From Salinivibrio sp. ES.052 (GTDB taxonomy: Bacteria; Pseudomonadota; Gammaproteobacteria; Enterobacterales; Vibrionaceae): 64,000 bases of DNA. The stretch covers positions 310,001 to 374,000 of the forward strand of contig NZ_FSRI01000003.1 in assembly GCF_900141775.1 (NCBI RefSeq). The letters are read 5' to 3'. Shown one piece after another: positions 18,569 to 27,506 of the stretch. How positions within the stretch are numbered: position 1 is the stretch's first letter; each line of letters starts with the position of its first letter. The translations under genes and the position numbers were made by a program. The notes beneath the pieces are model-generated. The model saw nothing but the letters and a program-made list of their open reading frames with translations. It searched no databases and had not been told where the DNA came from.

Positions 18569-19354
18569 ATGATTGAATTAATTGGATTATCAAAAGCCTA
18601 CGGGCAGACTCAAGTGGTGAATCAAGCCAGTGCGTTGTTCCCGCCGGGTAAAGTGACCGCGATTATTGGTCCAAATGGCGCGGGGAAGAGCACGTTACTC
18701 TCGATGGCGAGTCGACTCACCGATAGTGATGCAGGTGAAGTCCTGATTGGTGATAAACCTCTCAGTGAATGGAGTAATGAGGCGTTAGCCAAAAGACTAG
18801 CGGTATTGCGCCAGGCGAATAACGTCAATATGCGCTTTCGGGTGCGTGAGCTCGTGGCATTTGGCCGTTTCCCCCATTCTAAAGGCCGACTCTCGGCAGA
18901 TGATGATGCGGTGATTGATGAGGCGTTAGCTCAGTTAGGGTTAACGGAGTTGCAAGACCGCTTCATTGATCAATTGAGTGGGGGTCAACGGCAGATGGCA
19001 TTCATTGCGATGGTGGTGGCACAGAACACCGACTATATCTTTCTCGATGAACCGCTTAATAATCTCGATATTCGTCACTCGGTGGCGATCATGAAAACGG
19101 TCAGAGACTTGGCACATCGATACAACAAGGCGGTCGTGGTCGTCATGCACGATATTAACTTTAGCGCTTGTTATGCAGACAACATGGTCGCGATGAAAGA
19201 CGGCGAAGTGGTGTCCAGCGGTCGGGTTGATGAGGTGGTGACCAAGCCAGTGATGGAGCGTATTTACGAGATTGAATTTGAAGTTGAACAAATCAATGGT
19301 CAGCGTATTTGCCTTTACTACGGGGCAGCTGCTTCATCAATGGCGACGGTTTAG
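18569..19354 (+). CDS. Siderophore ABC transporter ATPase (FatE/VctC type)
   Basis: Cytoplasmic nucleotide-binding subunit, 261 residues, FecE/FepC-like. Walker A GPNGAGKST (about 33-41), Q-loop near LRQANN, ABC signature LSGGQRQMAF, Walker B YIFLDEPLNNLD and the switch histidine in VVMHDINFS. The C-terminus ends in a short unique tail. It completes the binding-protein/two-permease/ATPase set and is closed by an intrinsic terminator 40 bp downstream. Catechol or citrate-hydroxamate substrate cannot be told from sequence. Confidence 0.93.
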   Translation: MIELIGLSKAYGQTQVVNQASALFPPGKVTAIIGPNGAGKSTLLSMASRLTDSDAGEVLIGDKPLSEWSNEALAKRLAVLRQANNVNMRFRVRELVAFGRFPHSKGRLSADDDAVIDEALAQLGLTELQDRFIDQLSGGQRQMAFIAMVVAQNTDYIFLDEPLNNLDIRHSVAIMKTVRDLAHRYNKAVVVVMHDINFSACYADNMVAMKDGEVVSSGRVDEVVTKPVMERIYEIEFEVEQINGQRICLYYGAAASSMATV

Positions 19355-19394
19355 TCGCGCTGAACGCTCGTCTATGACAGAGAACATCTCGGAT

Positions 19395-19419
19395 AAACAG
19401 CCGCCTCGTGCGGCTGTTT
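19395..19419. terminator. Intrinsic terminator, siderophore ABC operon / yddG
   Basis: A perfect 10-bp stem AAACAGCCGC / GCGGCTGTTT with a 5-nt loop between convergent genes. The A/T ends act as U-runs in both directions, so it can stop both the ABC operon and the exporter gene on the other strand. Confidence 0.8.
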
Positions 19420-19422
19420 ACA

Positions 19423-20334
19423 TTAGTGAGTACTTGCTGTTTTAGGGGCTTTCTCTGGCAATGGCGTTCTGGTCAGCCACCAGCTGGCGAGCGATCCCAG
19501 CGTGACCATAACCACACCTTGCCAAAAGGCGAGGGTGAGCGGCGTTGACAGTAAAATCGCCGACAAAAAAGTAGAAAGGATGGGAATGAAATACGATAGG
19601 GTGGCCAAAAAAACCAGGTTACCTTTTAGGATCCCCATGTTCCAAAGGCCGTACCCCCCACCCATTGCCAGTCCGGCAAAGAGCACATAAGGGCTATTTG
19701 CCCAAGATAAGGTTAGCGGTGGCGCATCAGAGAAGGCATACCCAACCCAAAGCGTGGCGGCCGTTGCACAGAAAAACCATGTGATCCCGTTCTTACCTTG
19801 AGCATGCATTTTGGTGATATTGCAATAAATCGCCCAGATGATCGCGCCACTGAAAGCAAGAAAATAGCTTAACGGGTTGGTCTGTATATTCGCGACAAGG
19901 TGCGGCCAAGAAACGCCATTTTCACCTCCAACTGTCCAGACGACGCCCATAAACGCGACGGTGAGCGCAGGATAAAGCCAGAGGCTGACTTTTTGCCGCA
20001 TCAGGATGACAGACAACAGGACCGTTAGGCAGGGCCATAGATAATTAATCACGCCCATCTCAATGGCTTGGGTTCGGGTATTGGCCCACGCAAGAGAGAG
20101 GGCGAGGCAGAGTTCATAAACCACAAACAGAACACCACCACCCACCAGGTAGCGGCGAGGAAAATCGCTGAGCTTGGGAGCACCCACAAACAAGATTAAA
20201 AAGACAGAGGCAAGGGTATAAATAGCTGCTGCACCGCCAAGTGGCCCCAGTTGCTCAGTGACGTGACGGATGAGCGCCACATTACTGCTCCAAAGCACAA
20301 TGGCACCGCATCCAGCGAGCGTATATTGGTTCAT
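19423..20334 (-). CDS. yddG: YddG-like aromatic amino acid exporter (EamA/DMT)
   Basis: Inner-membrane drug/metabolite transporter of 303 residues with ten predicted helices in two EamA repeats. Shared with E. coli YddG: IVLWSSNVALIRHVTEQLGPLGGAAAIYTL, LFVVYELCLALSLAWANTRTQAIEMGVINYLWP, NPLSYFLAFSGAIIWAIYCNITK, and FWQGVVMVTLGSLASWW near the end. YddG exports aromatic amino acids and paraquat-like compounds. Monocistronic; its stop is 4 bp from the terminator shared with the siderophore transporter. No clear ribosome site is visible before the ATG. Confidence 0.85.
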   Translation of the reverse strand: MNQYTLAGCGAIVLWSSNVALIRHVTEQLGPLGGAAAIYTLASVFLILFVGAPKLSDFPRRYLVGGGVLFVVYELCLALSLAWANTRTQAIEMGVINYLWPCLTVLLSVILMRQKVSLWLYPALTVAFMGVVWTVGGENGVSWPHLVANIQTNPLSYFLAFSGAIIWAIYCNITKMHAQGKNGITWFFCATAATLWVGYAFSDAPPLTLSWANSPYVLFAGLAMGGGYGLWNMGILKGNLVFLATLSYFIPILSTFLSAILLSTPLTLAFWQGVVMVTLGSLASWWLTRTPLPEKAPKTASTH

Positions 20335-20405
20335 GGTTGGCAGTCCGAGTAAAAAGGGTTAAATTGCCTGCTTTTTAAGTATTCTGCAACCTCATTATCA
20401 CGCTC

Positions 20406-23400
20406 TTAATGCGCTGACGATTTTAGGGTGTTAGCCGCGAGTAGCGTATCAAGTGGTGTCGGGTAATCGATTAAAAATCCCTGCACGTAGTTAATCCCGA
20501 TTTCTTGCACCCGAGCGAGCTTGTCTTCATCTGACACCCATTCCGCGACCGTTTTGTATCCCATGGTGTCGCAAATACTCACGATAGATTCTAGGATGAC
20601 ACGATCAATCTCGTTGTCGTTGTCTGTTAAGTTGGCAACAAATTGCCCGTCGACTTTTACCACGTCGACGTTAAATAATTTAAGGTAGTGGAAAGAGCAC
20701 AAGCCTGCGCCAAAATCATCCAGTGCCACGTGGGCGCCATAGGCGCGTAATTCATCTACAAATGAGACGGCGGCATTTAAGTGGCTAATCAGTGCCGACT
20801 CTGTGATCTCAAAACATAAACGATCGGCGGGAAACACTGAGGTGGTCAGTAATTGCTTTAAGTGGACTTGAAACTTGGGATCACTGATTGAGTGGGCCGA
20901 CAGATTCAAATTAAACCTCAGCCCAGAGTCGGCCAGCTCACGCGCGCGCGTATTGAGCACATAATTGGCCACCCATGCATCAATGTCTCGAATATAACCA
21001 AACGCCTCCGCGGCAGGAATAAATTGCCCTGGATTTATAATACTGCCATCGGTCTCCACCATACGTACTAATAGCTCATACCAGTGCTCAATAGTGGGGC
21101 CTTTAGCCGGAGCAACTTGTTGTCCATAAAGCGTAAATCGGTCTTCGGCTAACGCGCGGGTGATGTTTCCTACCATTTGTATGTCGCTATGACGACCTTG
21201 TGCCGTGCCAGAAATATCATCGTAATCGACAATTTGTCCACGCCCCGCGGATTTGGCTTCGTACATGGCGACATCCGCGCGGCTCATCAGATCAGAGAGG
21301 GTTAAGGTGTTATCATTAACATTCACGACACCAACGCTGGCACTGATAGAAAAAATGCGTTCACCATAGGAAAAAGAAAGCCCCTCGAGTCGCTTGATCA
21401 AATCGGCAATCGTGCGCTTGGCGTCTCGCATATTGCAGTGAGTGAGTAGTAGCGCAAATTCATCTCCCCCTAGCCGTGCCACGGTATCATCACTGCGAAT
21501 GTTATCAGCCAGTGCTTGAGAAACCTGACACAGCACATCGTCACCGGCGTGATGGCCGACAGAGTCATTAATGATTTTGAAAAGATCCAAATCGACGAAC
21601 GCGAGCACTAATGGGGTATCCTCATTGCGATACAGAGAAAGGTGCGTTTCCATGATGGTTTCAAAGGCTCGGCGGTTGGGTAATAGTGTGAGCGGATCAT
21701 GATTCGCGTTGTAGTCTAATTGTGCCATCAGCGCGTGTTCTTCGGAGACATCGCGTAGAACAAAGACATAGCCGTGATGGGATCCTTGATCTTTGTTACT
21801 GGTGAGTGGCGAAACGGCAACTGAGACATACACCCGTTCGCCACTGGCGAGAACCAGCTGATAGGCATCTTGTATTTGGGTGGCAAAGAAAGTGTTTGTT
21901 TGTTGGTCGCTAAAGTGTGAAAGCAGCACGCGTTCCTGTTTATTGTAAAGATGAAAAATCGAGTCTACTGGTTGACCCAGCGGCAAGCTATCGTTGTTAG
22001 CGGTAAGCCATTGAGCGGTATTATTAAGATAAGCCAAATTGCCTTGTTCATCGACGGTAATCACAGCATCGTTGATGGAGTTCATTACCACGTCGAGCTG
22101 TTCGCGCTCTTGGGCGAGAGTTTGGTTGAGTTCGTTGATTTCCGTGTTGTCCCAGTTCGCCCCGATCATGCGTACGGTTTGGCCGTTATCATCGAGCTGG
22201 AGGCTGGCTAGTGCACGAATGTAACGAACGCGACCTTGGCTATCGATAATACGAAACTGCGTATCGAGTCGTTCATGATGGTGAAGCGCTTGATTAAAGG
22301 TGTGGTTAATCGGATCCGCGTCGTCGGGATGAAGGCGGCGTTGCCAAGTCGCTAGCGTTTCATGGCCATCCGATATGGGTATGTCGTAAAGGGTGTACAT
22401 TTGTGGATCCCACTCAAGCCTATCCTCTTTGGCGTGGTACTCCCAGATACCGATATTCGCGGCTTTGGTGGCGGCTTCAAGGCGACGTCGTAAAGTATCC
22501 GTTTGGGTATTGGCCAAATATTGCTCGGTGATGTCAATCACGGTACTTAACACTGTTTCAGTCTCTTCGCCGGTTTGTCGCGCGGACGCTTGGCGGAGAT
22601 AACGGTATCTACCCTGATCATTTTTAAAGCGAAAGACTTCGATCATACGATTGGTATGTTTATCCATCAGAAGACGCATGGCTTGTTCCCAGCCTGCGCG
22701 ATCATCTGGATGAATACGCGTGACCCAAGCCTGATAGGTTTGAATACTTTTTGGATTAATTCCCAGTAATGGCGCAGACCAACCCGAAAACAGCAGAACC
22801 CCAGTATGAATATTCAGCTCGAAAACCGCGAGTTTGTTTATGTCTAGTGCAAAGCGCCAGCGCTCAAGCCAGCGTTTTTGCTCTCGTTGTGCGGCTTTTA
22901 GCGCGTTAATGTCTTCTATTTGACTGATTAGGTGGGTCACATGTCCCGCATGTTTATCGCGCACAGCGGTGACTGAAAGTCGCCCCCACACGTGCTCTCC
23001 ATCGGCCCGTAAAAACTGTTTTTCTAGCCGTTTGTTGTCGGCATGGCCCATGATGAGATCATTAAAATAATCCTTTAGAGCGGATTGGTCTTGCTCTCGC
23101 GTAAACAGGGATACATGCGAACCCAGTAAAACATCACGGTCACAACCAAAGAAGTGAGCAAGGCTGGTATTAGCATCTTGAACGATGCCACGAGGATCGA
23201 GTATGGCCATACCAATGAGTGAGTTATGCATCGCTTGCGTCAACAGTGAATGTTGCTCAAGGTGATGTTTTTGATGACGACGATAACTGTATGCCAGTTG
23301 CGTCATTCCCACCCCGATCAGCATCGCGGTTGCGGCTGTAATCAGGCGCGATAAAGAGGCTTTCTGTTCGATATCAATATGAAATGTAAATACCCCAACA

Positions 23401-24164
23401 GCGGATAGCACATCAAAACTAACGACTGATAAAGCGATAGTGGCAAGTCCCACTAAGCGGCTCTGTAGTGTTGCAGCAAGGAAGAACAACCCCGTTAGCG
23501 CAAGAAAGGGGAAAGGAAAAGCGTACAAAAGTAGGCTGATGAGTAAGAAAAGTGCGATACATACTAAAACGATTTTTAAAGGAGAGGGTAATGGCTGATA
23601 AATCGTCTCTTGGAATTGAGCTTGGCGTCGCTCTTGAAAGGCCAATAAAAGAGGGAAAAGCGCGATAAACCCGATCAATTCACTGAAAAACCAGCGGATA
23701 ATATAGTAGTTGTACCCGTTTTCAGTGTTGACCGACAAGATACTGGCTCCAATCAGAGCACCGATAAGCGGGCTGATGATAATCACGGGGGTCAGTCCAC
23801 GTATAAAAGGCCAGATGCTCCGAAGCGGATTGCCATAGCGCCTTTTCATAAAAAGGTATAGCGAACTTCCCACGACTGCGGTCAAGGTATTTACGAGCGC
23901 AAGCTGGATGCTGAGTTCCGCGGAGAGCCCCATTTGATAATCGGCGATAAAGACACCGACGCAAAGGCCCAGTGTTGCAAATGGCCACGTACCACGAGAT
24001 AAGCATGTGAGAGCGAAAGCGCCAACGGATGAGGCGTACCAAATGACTGAAAATTGTTCACTGTCAGGCAATACAGCTAGCGAAAACCACACTAACGAGA
24101 AGCTAATCGTCATCAAGATGAGAAAGGCGCTAACCGATTGGCGTGCTCGTCGACGGGTGATCAT
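20406..24164 (-). CDS. MASE1-PAS-GGDEF-EAL c-di-GMP enzyme, 1252 residues
   Basis: Large membrane sensor. An N-terminal MASE1-like region with about eight helices (1-300), then at least four PAS/PAC segments (about 300-830; for example HSLLTQAMHNSLIGMAILDPRG, FALDINKLAVFELNIHTG, RLEAATKAANIGIWEYH, VVMNSINDAVITVDEQG), a GGDEF domain with intact LGGDEF (about 898) and an RSDD I-site five residues upstream, and an EAL domain. In the EAL the motif reads ELL (about 1030), the loop-6 motif is DDFGAGLCSF (about 1148), and ITESAL, KVDGQF and AEWVSDE are present. The cyclase should be active; the phosphodiesterase is likely but its loop is atypical. GAGAG lies before the ATG. Divergent from the chemoreceptor gene. 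Confidence 0.9.
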   Translation of the reverse strand: MITRRRARQSVSAFLILMTISFSLVWFSLAVLPDSEQFSVIWYASSVGAFALTCLSRGTWPFATLGLCVGVFIADYQMGLSAELSIQLALVNTLTAVVGSSLYLFMKRRYGNPLRSIWPFIRGLTPVIIISPLIGALIGASILSVNTENGYNYYIIRWFFSELIGFIALFPLLLAFQERRQAQFQETIYQPLPSPLKIVLVCIALFLLISLLLYAFPFPFLALTGLFFLAATLQSRLVGLATIALSVVSFDVLSAVGVFTFHIDIEQKASLSRLITAATAMLIGVGMTQLAYSYRRHQKHHLEQHSLLTQAMHNSLIGMAILDPRGIVQDANTSLAHFFGCDRDVLLGSHVSLFTREQDQSALKDYFNDLIMGHADNKRLEKQFLRADGEHVWGRLSVTAVRDKHAGHVTHLISQIEDINALKAAQREQKRWLERWRFALDINKLAVFELNIHTGVLLFSGWSAPLLGINPKSIQTYQAWVTRIHPDDRAGWEQAMRLLMDKHTNRMIEVFRFKNDQGRYRYLRQASARQTGEETETVLSTVIDITEQYLANTQTDTLRRRLEAATKAANIGIWEYHAKEDRLEWDPQMYTLYDIPISDGHETLATWQRRLHPDDADPINHTFNQALHHHERLDTQFRIIDSQGRVRYIRALASLQLDDNGQTVRMIGANWDNTEINELNQTLAQEREQLDVVMNSINDAVITVDEQGNLAYLNNTAQWLTANNDSLPLGQPVDSIFHLYNKQERVLLSHFSDQQTNTFFATQIQDAYQLVLASGERVYVSVAVSPLTSNKDQGSHHGYVFVLRDVSEEHALMAQLDYNANHDPLTLLPNRRAFETIMETHLSLYRNEDTPLVLAFVDLDLFKIINDSVGHHAGDDVLCQVSQALADNIRSDDTVARLGGDEFALLLTHCNMRDAKRTIADLIKRLEGLSFSYGERIFSISASVGVVNVNDNTLTLSDLMSRADVAMYEAKSAGRGQIVDYDDISGTAQGRHSDIQMVGNITRALAEDRFTLYGQQVAPAKGPTIEHWYELLVRMVETDGSIINPGQFIPAAEAFGYIRDIDAWVANYVLNTRARELADSGLRFNLNLSAHSISDPKFQVHLKQLLTTSVFPADRLCFEITESALISHLNAAVSFVDELRAYGAHVALDDFGAGLCSFHYLKLFNVDVVKVDGQFVANLTDNDNEIDRVILESIVSICDTMGYKTVAEWVSDEDKLARVQEIGINYVQGFLIDYPTPLDTLLAANTLKSSAH

Positions 24165-24486
24165 GGGTCTCTCATTAATAACAACAACCTAGAAGTAGCT
24201 TAGCGCATTTTAAGTAAGATTTAATGATGTTTGTCGTGTTTATCTTATAGAGGCGACAGTGAGTGTGAGTGAACGCTGGATGATCAGGGTTGATTGAGCG
24301 GGAATGTGTTGTCTTTTTTCTACGGCTTTAGTCTAAATTTGATGGTATTCACCGTTATTGCCCTAAAAGCATGGCATTAGTATGAAATGGTCAGGTGCTT
24401 CAGCACCAAAAGATACTGATATTTACGCTGAGTATCAGCACTATAACCACGGTAAATCGTTTCCAGGAAAGGATGAAGGGTGAAAG
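24165..24486. promoter_or_regulatory. Divergent intergenic region, MASE1 enzyme / chemoreceptor
   Basis: A 322-bp non-coding region with two short inverted repeats in front of the chemoreceptor: GGTGCT-TC-AGCACC near 24394-24407 and CTGATA-N11-TATCAG near 24416-24438. I looked for a c-di-GMP riboswitch fold and did not find its conserved core. No gene seen. Confidence 0.3.
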
Positions 24487-26085
24487 ATGACAGGGAATGT
24501 AGCAAATAGAAAATTGTGGTTTTGGAGCGTGTTCGTGGCAACCTTGGCGTTATCAATATTGGCTCTTTGGATTATCCTCTCTACACAATTTCTCAGTGTC
24601 GTGGCAATCGTGGTTGGCCAGATGGCAACCTTGGCAGTTGCCGCTAAGGTTTGTTTATATCCATCACACTCGGCTCAGCCGGGAATCGAAAACAACGATA
24701 CTCAAACCATTCCAACAGATACGATTGGACGGCTAGCAACCCGAGCCACCATGAATGCGATGACGGCTGCCGAAGTATCGCATCGTTCCGACATTTTAAA
24801 AAACCGTTTGACGGAACAGTTTTCCGCTGTGGTCGAGATTACCGAGACAGCGCAACATATTGAAAAAACGCTATCAAATGCATGTCATGCGCAGAGCGAA
24901 TCGGTCACTCGAGTCACCGCTATGCGTGATATAAGCACACAAGGTGTGGAGCAACTGACGGCGTCTATTGCTGAGATGCGAGAGATTAACCAGAAAACCG
25001 CAGCAACTGTTGCGCGCATTGAAGCGCTGGATGCGAATGTAAACAAAGTCAGTGATGTGGCTCAGGTGATTGATGACATTGCAGCACAGACTAATTTGTT
25101 GGCGTTGAATGCGGCGATAGAGGCGGCAAGGGCCGGAGAGCAGGGTCGTGGCTTTGCTGTTGTTGCCGACGAAGTCCGTCAACTTGCACAACGTACGTCG
25201 CAAAGTACGAGTGAAGTTGCCTCTATCATTCAACAAATCATGGCTGAATCACGCAGTGTTATGACGCATATTCAAACATTATCGGCGGATGTGGAGTCGG
25301 GCACGTCAAATGTAGAAAATGTAGGGCGTATTTTAGCTGAGTTATCCTCTGGCGCGGATCAGGTTGAAACGGCGGTGACAGAAATGGCGGAGGGGTCGTC
25401 ACAAAATAGTGCCAGCTTAGAGCAAATTGCGGCGGCGTTGACGCAAGTGCGCTCAGGCCTTGAAGACAGTGATCAACAGATTATTGTATTGAGCAAAGAA
25501 GCAGAAGGCTTGATGGATACCGCAGAAAAAACGAACGCTGTTTTTGCGGCCTTATCTGATGCGAGCCCCCATCAGCGTTTCTTCAAAGCCGCCAGTCTAT
25601 GCCGAGATCGCATTGAAGCCGCATTTGAGCAAGCACTTGAGAGGGGGGATATTCGTCAGACTGATTTGTTTGATCGCCACTACCAGCCTATTGCTCATAC
25701 CCACCCGAAAAAATACACCACGCGGTTTGATGAGTTCTGTGATCGGGTGTTACCTCCGATTCAAGAGCCGATCCTCGCGATCGATGATCATATTGTGTAT
25801 GCCATTGCCAATGATCATAACGGCTATGTTCCCACACACAATCAACGCTTTTGCCAGCCATTAACCGGGGATTATGCGCAAGATATCACCGGAAACCGAA
25901 CTAAGCGCTTATTTGATGACCGAACAGGTAGGCGTTGTGGGCAACATACTGATACCATGCTGCTGCAGACCTATAAGCGCGATACTGGTGAGGTTATGCA
26001 CGATCTCTCCGTGCCCATATTTGTAGCAGGTAAACATTGGGGGGCGGTGAGAATGGGGTATTATCCTCCGGTGTCTGCGGATTAA
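24487..26085 (+). CDS. Methyl-accepting chemotaxis protein with C-terminal sensory domain
   Basis: A 532-residue chemoreceptor. Two closely spaced N-terminal membrane helices (about 8-60) are followed directly by the signalling domain, with the hairpin-tip stretch [35 protein letters not shown] (about 197-231) and no sizeable periplasmic domain. After the signalling helices a C-terminal domain (about 365-530) carries [59 protein letters not shown] and [19 protein letters not shown], a module seen at the C-terminus of other proteobacterial receptors. The ligand would thus be sensed in the cytoplasm. AAGGG precedes the ATG; ygfF-like SDR follows 16 bp downstream. Confidence 0.9.
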   Translation: MTGNVANRKLWFWSVFVATLALSILALWIILSTQFLSVVAIVVGQMATLAVAAKVCLYPSHSAQPGIENNDTQTIPTDTIGRLATRATMNAMTAAEVSHRSDILKNRLTEQFSAVVEITETAQHIEKTLSNACHAQSESVTRVTAMRDISTQGVEQLTASIAEMREINQKTAATVARIEALDANVNKVSDVAQVIDDIAAQTNLLALNAAIEAARAGEQGRGFAVVADEVRQLAQRTSQSTSEVASIIQQIMAESRSVMTHIQTLSADVESGTSNVENVGRILAELSSGADQVETAVTEMAEGSSQNSASLEQIAAALTQVRSGLEDSDQQIIVLSKEAEGLMDTAEKTNAVFAALSDASPHQRFFKAASLCRDRIEAAFEQALERGDIRQTDLFDRHYQPIAHTHPKKYTTRFDEFCDRVLPPIQEPILAIDDHIVYAIANDHNGYVPTHNQRFCQPLTGDYAQDITGNRTKRLFDDRTGRRCGQHTDTMLLQTYKRDTGEVMHDLSVPIFVAGKHWGAVRMGYYPPVSAD

Positions 26086-26101
26086 GCGAAAAGGAGTAGC
26101 A

Positions 26102-26848
26102 ATGAATCCAGTTGCGATTGTAACCGGGGCAAGTGGCGGCATTGGCCGTGAGACGGCAAAGTTATTGGCACAGCGAGGCTATGCCATTTGCATCAATTAT
26201 CTTAGCAACAGTGAATCTGCTTTTGCGCTTGTTGATGAACTTCAAGCCATTGGTGTCAACGCTATCGCCGTGCAAGCTGATGTCTCAACAGAAGAGGGTG
26301 TAAAGCGATTGTTCAGTGAAGCGGATAACCGCTTGGGGAACATTACGGCACTGGTGAATAACGCAGGCATTATGTTACCGCAATCATCTGTAAGCGGCAT
26401 GGATGCAGAGCGTATCAACGCCATGTTCCAAGCCAATGTCACCAGTGCGTTTTTGTGTTGCCGTGAGGCGGTACATCGTATGGCGCAATCACGTGGTGGT
26501 AATGGTGGGGCGATTGTGAATGTCTCATCCGCTGCGGTTAAGACCGGCTCCCCCAATGAATATGTGGACTATGCAGCAACTAAAGCGGCGCTAGACACTT
26601 TGACCATGGGTCTGGCTAAAGAAGTCGGCCGTGAGGGGATCCGCGTTAATGCGGTACGCCCAGGCCCGATTGATACCAACATGCATGCTGCAGGCGGAGA
26701 GCCGGACCGTGTCGCACGCGTTGCCGATAACATCCCTCTAGGCCGAGGCGGATCGACAATGGAAGTGGCGGAAATGATTGCATGGCTACTCTCAGATAAT
26801 GCCTCCTATTCGACGGGAAGTTTGTTTGACGTTGCCGGTGGTATGTAA
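26102..26848 (+). CDS. SDR-family oxidoreductase, YgfF-like
   Basis: A classical short-chain dehydrogenase of 248 residues. NAD(P)-binding TGASGGIGRE (8-17), NNAG, catalytic serine in NVSSAA and the YAATK Tyr-Lys pair; C-terminal NIPLGRGGSTMEVAEMIAWLLSDNASYSTGS. The GGNGGAIVNVSS and MHAAGGEPDRV stretches match E. coli YgfF closely. Family members reduce carbonyls or oxidise sugars; the substrate is not known. AAGGAG lies 6 nt before the ATG, 16 bp after the chemoreceptor stop, so it may be co-transcribed with it or head the DedA cluster. Confidence 0.85.
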   Translation: MNPVAIVTGASGGIGRETAKLLAQRGYAICINYLSNSESAFALVDELQAIGVNAIAVQADVSTEEGVKRLFSEADNRLGNITALVNNAGIMLPQSSVSGMDAERINAMFQANVTSAFLCCREAVHRMAQSRGGNGGAIVNVSSAAVKTGSPNEYVDYAATKAALDTLTMGLAKEVGREGIRVNAVRPGPIDTNMHAAGGEPDRVARVADNIPLGRGGSTMEVAEMIAWLLSDNASYSTGSLFDVAGGM

Positions 26849-26918
26849 TCGCTATTTTCATTAATTTGTAAGTAATCTGTGTTTTCTCCTGTCTATGCTT
26901 ATAGAGAGGAGAAAGCCA

Positions 26919-27506
26919 ATGATTGAAAGTGTGATACCCAGTTTGGCGGCCCTACCGTCTCTGGGGCTGTTTTTTGTAATTATTTTAACCTCTTATATCT
27001 TCGAGGATGGGGCGATTGCCCTTGCGGCGTTTGTTGCCGTTCAATCTCTATTGGCATGGCCTATGGCTTTGTTTGCTATTTTTGTCGGTATCGCAAGCGG
27101 CGACACGATTCTCTACCTACTTGGACATTATGCGCGGCGTTATCGTGGCTTACGAGCCAGGCTTTTGACCGTGAAAGGTGTGCGAGATGCGCGCCATTTG
27201 TTACGTCGGCATCCCTTTCTTAATCTTTTCTTAATTCGCTTCATTCCTGGCCTCAGAACAGTAACCTATAGCCTGAGTGGTTTTCTTTCCATCCCTATCG
27301 GGACATTTCTATTGTCGGTTGGTATTGCGACTGCAACTTGGACAGGATTGATCTTTTGGGGCGCGTTTGAAATTGATCGGAGCACGTGGTTAGCGGAACA
27401 GCAGCTCACAGGATGGGCGTTTATGATCGCGGTGGTGGTATTGGTGATTATCAACCGTTTATTACGTCGTCGTGCACGACCTAAACTAACAAAAGAGTCC
27501 GTATGA
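26919..27506 (+). CDS. DedA-family membrane protein
   Basis: Polytopic inner-membrane protein of 195 residues with about five hydrophobic segments. The DedA/SNARE-associated signature is visible: TSYIFEDGAIALAAFVA, GDTILYLLGHYARR and FLIRFIPGLRTVTYSLSGF. DedA relatives translocate lipids such as undecaprenyl phosphate or phosphatidylethanolamine and affect membrane potential. I start at MIESVIP (26919) because AGGAGA lies just upstream; the frame is open eight codons earlier. The stop overlaps the ATP-grasp start by 4 bp (ATGA), strong translational coupling. Confidence 0.88.
   Translation: MIESVIPSLAALPSLGLFFVIILTSYIFEDGAIALAAFVAVQSLLAWPMALFAIFVGIASGDTILYLLGHYARRYRGLRARLLTVKGVRDARHLLRRHPFLNLFLIRFIPGLRTVTYSLSGFLSIPIGTFLLSVGIATATWTGLIFWGAFEIDRSTWLAEQQLTGWAFMIAVVVLVIINRLLRRRARPKLTKESV

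Noticed and set aside
24165-24486. c-di-GMP (GEMM) riboswitch before the chemoreceptor
   Set aside because: The conserved GEMM core motifs are absent; only short simple hairpins are present.
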